From the NCBI GenBank assembly GCA_008501565.1, contig QQUL01000243.1:1-10690 (forward strand): 10,690 bases of DNA, given 5' to 3'. Below the pieces are notes generated by a model. It was given only the letters and a program-made list of their open reading frames with translations, was not told the origin of the DNA and did no database searches. Of the stretch, positions 7,357-10,690 are shown piece after piece; position 1 is the first letter of the stretch, and each line of letters begins with the position of its first letter. This stretch comes from Armatimonadota bacterium (GTDB taxonomy: Bacteria; Actinomycetota; Acidimicrobiia; Spongiisociales; UBA5794). The position numbers and the translations under genes are program-made.

Positions 7357-7497
7357 TGGTTCGGCTCCCTCCGCGGTCCCGTTGAGCTTCCAGTCTCTCG
7401 GCTCCACGAGAAACGCAACTCGTTGCACGCGGCCCGATCTCGGAAATGAACCTGACACGGATCACATCCAAGATCGGACGCACATTTTCCAATGGGT

Positions 7498-7921
7498 TCA
7501 GAAGCCTCGATTGACACCCCATGTACCCCATGCCGTCAAGGCGCTGTCGGAGACCCTGACCTTCTCAAGCCGGAACTGAGTCCAACTGTCGGAATCGTTG
7601 TAGTCGTAATTCACCCAAGCATCACTGGACAATCCCGAGTAGAAAGTATTGTTGTTGGGCAACGCCTTGATACGGACTCGATGCCCGTCGCTGAGAATGT
7701 CCTGGACTCTGCCGTAGTAATCGTTCAGCCATCGCATGTTGTGACCCAGCGCGAGTCTTCCTTGCCCCAGGCAGTTGCGCTCCACCACGAGGTCGTTCCT
7801 GTGCACGCAGCCTCGGCTTGTCGCGGCATGATCAACACAAGGATCGATGCAAGCAAGGTCGCCACCACCAGGGAGATCAGAATCCTCTGTTGTAATCATT
7901 TGTTCTGAATGGACGGATCAT
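7498..7921 (-). pseudogene. Exported small protein, frame disrupted twice
   Basis: A near-ideal ribosome binding site leads to ATG at 7921. That frame reads M-I-R-P-F-R-T-N-D-Y-N and stops soon after. From about 7890 the adjacent frame gives a clear signal peptide, RILISLVVATLLASILVL followed by MPRQAEA and a mature start AC, then TGTTSWWSATAWGKEDSRW and VTTCDG before a stop near 7729. A third frame then continues with NDYYGRVQDILSDGHRVRIK, an Asn/Tyr/Asp-rich middle and TAWGTWGVNRGF to a stop at 7498. Both junctions fit the loss of a single base, giving an original exported protein of about 141 residues with two cysteines in its first part. I recognise no family. The uninterrupted open frame 7498-7899 includes the C-terminal part, but its first 55 codons are out of frame with the signal peptide. 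Promoter copy C is upstream; a lipoprotein follows. Confidence 0.6.
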
Positions 7922-7928
7922 GTCGCTG

Positions 7929-7934
7929 CCTCCT
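7929..7934 (-). promoter_or_regulatory. Strong ribosome binding site (AGGAGG)
   Basis: AGGAGG on the minus strand lies seven bases before the ATG at 7921. It decides the start of the disrupted exported gene: without it one would choose the ATG at 7899, which does not lead into the signal peptide either. Confidence 0.7.
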
Positions 7935-7975
7935 GTTGGGTTCGCCGGACCTCGTTGGGCCCTCTCACCTACCAC

Positions 7976-8003
7976 TTCGCGCATATCCGGTTTTGGGTTC
8001 CCG
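7976..8003 (-). promoter_or_regulatory. ECF-type promoter copy C
   Basis: On the minus strand CGGGAAC (8003-7997) and GCGAA (7980-7976) are 16 nt apart. The start codon at 7921 is about 50 nt beyond the presumed transcription start. The spacer sequence (CCAAAACCGGATATGC) differs from those of the other copies, so only the two blocks and the distance are conserved, as expected for a promoter rather than a copied repeat. Confidence 0.8.
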
Positions 8004-8032
8004 GACTCACCGCCCGGATCCCACCATGTTTG

Positions 8033-8047
8033 CCGAATGCCCTTCGG
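8033..8047 (-). terminator. Small hairpin after the 8059 lipoprotein gene
   Basis: On the minus strand CCGAA, a GGGCA loop and TTCGG form a perfect but short 5-bp stem 11 nt past the stop codon and before promoter copy C. No T run. It may separate the two transcription units; support is weak. Confidence 0.22.
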
Positions 8048-8058
8048 AGCCCATCCGG

Positions 8059-9165
8059 CTATTGGTCATGGTCGAGGAGAGCGGCGAAGTCTGGGTTCTC
8101 CGCAAGGATCCGCTGCTCATATTCAGTGATGAGTTCGCGTTCGACTTGGGTCCTCGCCATCGCGCACTCGTTTCCGGCAATAGCGGCGACGAGTTCTTCC
8201 TGCTGGAGTTCGCGTAGCCGTTCAACCCCGAACGCTTCGGCCATGCCGGGCTCGGTGCCCTGGCCCTCAATGGTGCCTCTTGGATCGCCCGTTACTCGCT
8301 CGAGTTCTGAGCGGAGGAGACTGAGGACGTACCCATACGGGTCGGGAGGGACCCCCTGATCGGCGAGGCACGCCACGCGCTCAGCCTCAGCCGCATCCAA
8401 TCTCGGGTCTGTGTTCACAAGCCGGTGCACCTCGTCACCGAGAGTATTGAGCTTCTCGATGTCGACAGCGTCGAGCTGCGTAGGAGGTAGAGGTTCAGGT
8501 CCAGCACGGTTCCTTCCGATCTGAGAACACGAGTTCTCGAGCTGCTCCTCGGTCGGCTGGTTCGCGCTGTCGAGATCCTCCACTGTGAAACCTTGCATCG
8601 CCCTGTGGTATTCAGCCGCTTCCTCGCTCCCAAGGGCAGCAACTGTCGCGGCATTCGGATTGTCATCGCCATCGTCGGCGGGTGACGGTCGAAGCGATTC
8701 AGGTTCGAAGAAGATGTTGAACCCCGTTCGGTGAGCCATCGCCAGAATCTCCTCCTCCTGATTCAGCGACCCGGGACTCGACTCCATCGGTAGCAGCGGC
8801 GCCCAATAGTCATCGACATCCGGCTTGACCTCGATCCGGTTCTCGCCGTACAGCGCGCGGATACCGTCGATCATCGGTTGTGGAACGTACGGCTCGTACT
8901 CGAAACCGCGTTCAGCCATGCACCGTGCCGTTTCCGTTTCGACCGCCCAGTGCCAATCAATGAGCGTCTCGGCAAACCCGACAGAGCCAACCGTCCTTGA
9001 CACCGGCGGATCCTCCCCGTCGCCAACTGTCGATTCCTGCCCCTTGGCCCCTCCGGTTTCACACCCGGACGCCACGAGGGTGACCAAGAGCACAAAAGTC
9101 AACAGCCAAGCAGGCGTCGTCGGCACACGTTCACCGTACGGCTTCTTGTGCTTATCGGGTTCCAT
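8059..9165 (-). CDS. Four-cysteine lipoprotein, paralogue 4
   Basis: 368 residues from ATG at 9165, with GGAGG just ahead; the start overlaps the end of the short lipoprotein gene by 14 nt. The signal peptide has a basic, fairly long n-region (DKHKKPYGER), core LLTFVLLVTLVA and lipobox ASGC (Cys35). Shared motifs: TARCMAERGFEYEPYVPQP (Cys82), WAPLLPMESSPGS, RTGFNIFFE, EEAAEYHRAMQGF, ENSCSQIG (Cys213), TDPRLDAAEAERVACLADQG (here Cys266), LLRSELERV, NECAMARTQVERELITEYEQ (Cys334) and a tail with AENPDFAALL. It is clearly the closest relative of paralogue 5 to its right, consistent with tandem duplication. Function unknown; expected on the outer face of the membrane. Confidence 0.82.
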   Translation of the reverse strand: MEPDKHKKPYGERVPTTPAWLLTFVLLVTLVASGCETGGAKGQESTVGDGEDPPVSRTVGSVGFAETLIDWHWAVETETARCMAERGFEYEPYVPQPMIDGIRALYGENRIEVKPDVDDYWAPLLPMESSPGSLNQEEEILAMAHRTGFNIFFEPESLRPSPADDGDDNPNAATVAALGSEEAAEYHRAMQGFTVEDLDSANQPTEEQLENSCSQIGRNRAGPEPLPPTQLDAVDIEKLNTLGDEVHRLVNTDPRLDAAEAERVACLADQGVPPDPYGYVLSLLRSELERVTGDPRGTIEGQGTEPGMAEAFGVERLRELQQEELVAAIAGNECAMARTQVERELITEYEQRILAENPDFAALLDHDQ

Positions 9166-9478
9166 AGACCTCCGCTAGCTCCGAAAGGTAGGTGAGGTAG
9201 CTCTCGGTATCACCGGTCAACGGGCGTTCGAACTGCGCCGCGATATCAGAAAGTTCCGTCGAATGTGGTGCCACACAGGCAAGATCGAACTCAAACCCCT
9301 CCGCAGCCATGCACCTGGAATCTCCCTCCTCTTGCTCAAGAACAACGGCACGAGTGTCAAGACCACCGAATAGTGCAACGTCGTCGAAGTCGAATGATGG
9401 AGGGCCGGACGCTGGCCCACAGCCAACTACCAATACCGCGACCGCCATCGCAACGATTGGGCTGCGTCTCCCAATCAC
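9152..9478 (-). CDS. Short one-domain lipoprotein, truncated family member
   Basis: 108 residues from GTG at 9478, with AGGAG about ten bases ahead. The signal peptide GRRSPIVAMAVAVLVVGC ends in lipobox VVGC (Cys20). It carries the first family motif, DSRCMAAEGFEFD (Cys56), with an extra Cys68, and then an acidic helix with LTYLSELAEVYG. The second, third and fourth cysteine blocks of the long paralogues are missing, so it is about one third of their length. The reading frame ends naturally, overlapping the next gene's start by 14 nt, which suggests translational coupling. It may be a true minimal form or a family member shortened by deletion. Confidence 0.65.
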   Translation of the reverse strand: MIGRRSPIVAMAVAVLVVGCGPASGPPSFDFDDVALFGGLDTRAVVLEQEEGDSRCMAAEGFEFDLACVAPHSTELSDIAAQFERPLTGDTESYLTYLSELAEVYGTR

Positions 9479-9499
9479 AAGTGTCGCTCCTGACAGTGA

Positions 9500-9710
9500 C
9501 TAGGGACAGTACTTCGATACGTAGTATTCGCCTTGGTAAACGATGCCGAAGTTGTAGAAGTCCTCTTTCCACGATGTCTGTTCGCCCGTTCCAGAGGGAA
9601 ACGAACCGTAGACGTAGCGATAGTTGTAGTTGTGGGTGTGATATTGCACCGCACAGTTCATGTCTGCTTCGCGCCGGTGCTGGCAATAGCGCAGCAAAGT
9701 ATCTAACCAT
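9500..9710 (-). pseudogene. Remnant of a small exported protein gene
   Basis: The readable part is 53 codons from ATG at 9661: MNCAVQYHTHNYNYRYVYG, a Gly/Ser/Thr turn, then WKEDFYNFGIVYQGEYYV and a C-terminal SKYCP. It is Tyr- and Asn-rich with one cysteine near each end, typical of a small disulfide-closed secreted domain, but no family is recognised. There is no complete signal peptide in frame. A different frame from ATG 9710 begins MVRYFAALLPAPA, which looks like a shortened signal segment, and is offset by one base from the 9661 frame. This suggests a gene that lost part of its 5' end and its frame. It lies just after the stop of paralogue 5 and 22 nt before the short lipoprotein gene. 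A functional 53-residue peptide cannot be excluded. Confidence 0.45.
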
Positions 9711-10690
9711 CCTGGGAGAGAGCGGAAGCGATGTCTGGGTTCTCGATCAAGGCTTCCTGCTCATATTCTGCGATTAGTTCTCGCTCGACGCTGGAATAGT
9801 CGAACGAGCATTCAATCGCAGCGGACGCTGCTCCGATTTCTTCTGCTTGAAGTTGCCGCAATCGATCTAACCCGAGTACACGCGCGAGGTCAGCCTCTTT
9901 GTGCCCCGTGTTCTCCTCAACGGTTCCCGGTGAACTGCTCGTGGCCGATTCAACCTCACTCCTAAGGAGTGTCACGATGAACGAGTATGGGTCGGCTGGA
10001 TATCCGTGGTTGGCCAGACAGGTCACTCGTTCGGTTTCGGCAGCGTCCATCCTGGGGTCAGCATGGACGGCACGGAATACCTCCTCTCCTATGGTGAAGA
10101 GGCGGTCAGTGTCGATCCCGTCGAATGGGGTCGACACCTGCGGCATTGGGCCTGCGAGGCGTCGGGCTGTCTCTAGACAGGCGTTGTCAATCGCCGGTCC
10201 CGATGGTTCGTTTGTGCCGTCCAAATCTCCGGCTGCGAACCCCTGAAGGGCACGCCAGTATTCGTCCGCCTCAGCTTCAGTCAACGAACGGCGAATAGCG
10301 CTGTTCGGATCTTCGGCAGTGTTGTCGATTGGTTGAAGCGCCGCAGTGCTCGGTGTCAATTCGAAGGAGAGGCCGAATCCCGTCTCGCCTGCTTTCTCCA
10401 TCCGTTCTTCCAGCATGGCTACTGACCCGGGGCTCGATTCCATCGGGAATAGTGGCGCCCAAAAGCGACTCTCTGTACCCGTCTGGACCTCAACCAGAGG
10501 CTCCTCGTATTGTGTGCGGACATTGTCGATCGTTCGTTGAGAAACATGGGGCACATATTCGAACCCTCGACCGGCCATACACCGCGCTATCTCGTCCTCG
10601 ATTGTTCGGTACCATTCAATCGTTGCAGTCACCATTTCGTTGCGCTCACGTGGCGGATCAGACAACGTCGATGCTGTCTTGCCCTCTTCG
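9703..10690 (-). CDS. Four-cysteine lipoprotein, paralogue 5 (5' end off window)
   Basis: The frame is open to the right edge, so the signal peptide and lipobox are not visible; a TTG at 10665 is in frame but is unlikely to be the start, because the residues before it (EEGKTAST) align with the linker of paralogue 4. Shared motifs: IARCMAGRGFEYVPHVSQR, WAPLFPMESSPGS, ETGFGLSFE, EADEYWRALQGFA, DNACLETARRLAGP, ADPRMDAAETERVTCLANHG, LLRSEVESA, and IECSFDY then VERELIAEYEQ near the end. All four family cysteines are present. Many blocks are nearly the same as in paralogue 4, so the pair arose by duplication. The promoter is outside the window. Lipid anchoring is inferred from the relatives. Confidence 0.8.
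   Translation of the reverse strand, partial: EEGKTASTLSDPPRERNEMVTATIEWYRTIEDEIARCMAGRGFEYVPHVSQRTIDNVRTQYEEPLVEVQTGTESRFWAPLFPMESSPGSVAMLEERMEKAGETGFGLSFELTPSTAALQPIDNTAEDPNSAIRRSLTEAEADEYWRALQGFAAGDLDGTNEPSGPAIDNACLETARRLAGPMPQVSTPFDGIDTDRLFTIGEEVFRAVHADPRMDAAETERVTCLANHGYPADPYSFIVTLLRSEVESATSSSPGTVEENTGHKEADLARVLGLDRLRQLQAEEIGAASAAIECSFDYSSVERELIAEYEQEALIENPDIASALSQDG

Noticed and set aside
7498..7899. A single intact 133-residue protein starting at 7899
   Set aside because: Its first 55 residues have no signal peptide, while the neighbouring frame over the same bases encodes a clear one; the ribosome binding site belongs to the ATG at 7921.
5600..7921. Programmed ribosomal frameshifting in the exported genes
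   Set aside because: No classical slippery heptamer was seen at the junctions, and two shifts would be needed within one short gene.
9500..9661. Lactococcin 972-type bacteriocin
   Set aside because: The Tyr/Asn/His-rich pattern is only superficially similar, the family's motifs are not present, and no matching immunity transporter lies nearby.
9664..9673. GCGAAGCAGA on the minus strand, as in promoter copy A
   Set aside because: No GGAAC block lies 15-17 nt upstream, so it is not counted as a promoter copy.

Overview
The window looks like a chromosomal stretch from a high-GC Gram-positive bacterium of the Actinomycetota; an uncultured Acidimicrobiia-like lineage is a guess. The grounds are GC-rich coding with frequent GTG and TTG starts, an extracytoplasmic-function (ECF) sigma factor followed by a one-span membrane partner, an exported protein resembling the peptidase-inhibitor I36 / beta-gamma-crystallin-like group, and many lipoproteins. 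I see no rRNA, tRNA, CRISPR array, transposase or phage gene.

Left part (1-2928, plus strand): a control operon. An exported I36-like protein (372-929) is followed 19 nt later by an ECF sigma factor (949-1560), then an overlapping gene for a membrane-anchored protein in the anti-sigma position (1553-2599), then a small DUF3892-like protein (2671-2928). A 451-nt stretch without a supported gene leads to the first lipoprotein (3380-4315, plus).

Right part (4518-10690, minus strand): transcribed right to left. It holds a partial lipoprotein-family gene (9703 to the right edge), a remnant small gene (9500-9710), a one-domain short lipoprotein (9152-9478), a full lipoprotein (8059-9165), a disrupted exported gene (7498-7921), a lipoprotein (6382-7356), a disrupted I36-like exported gene (5600-6042) and a lipoprotein (4518-5621). 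The five long lipoprotein-type proteins are diverged paralogues that share four cysteines; the short one has only the first motif.

The main discovery is a repeated 28-nt promoter-like signature, CGGGAAC-N16-GCGAA. It occurs five times with exactly the same spacing, always outside genes and pointing at a gene or gene start: minus at 188-215, plus at 291-318, plus at 3199-3226, minus at 6088-6115 and minus at 7976-8003. It has the two-block layout of an ECF promoter, and one copy precedes the operon encoding the sigma factor. The inference is one autoregulated ECF regulon packed into about 10 kb, controlling exported small proteins and lipoproteins arranged as promoter - exported protein - lipoprotein.

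The three exported genes of the right part all appear reading-frame disrupted, while about 7 kb of neighbouring long genes are intact. This could be decay of the exported partner with retention of the lipoprotein, or clustered sequence errors. What the system does is unknown; envelope stress defence and toxin/immunity-like pairs are both possible.
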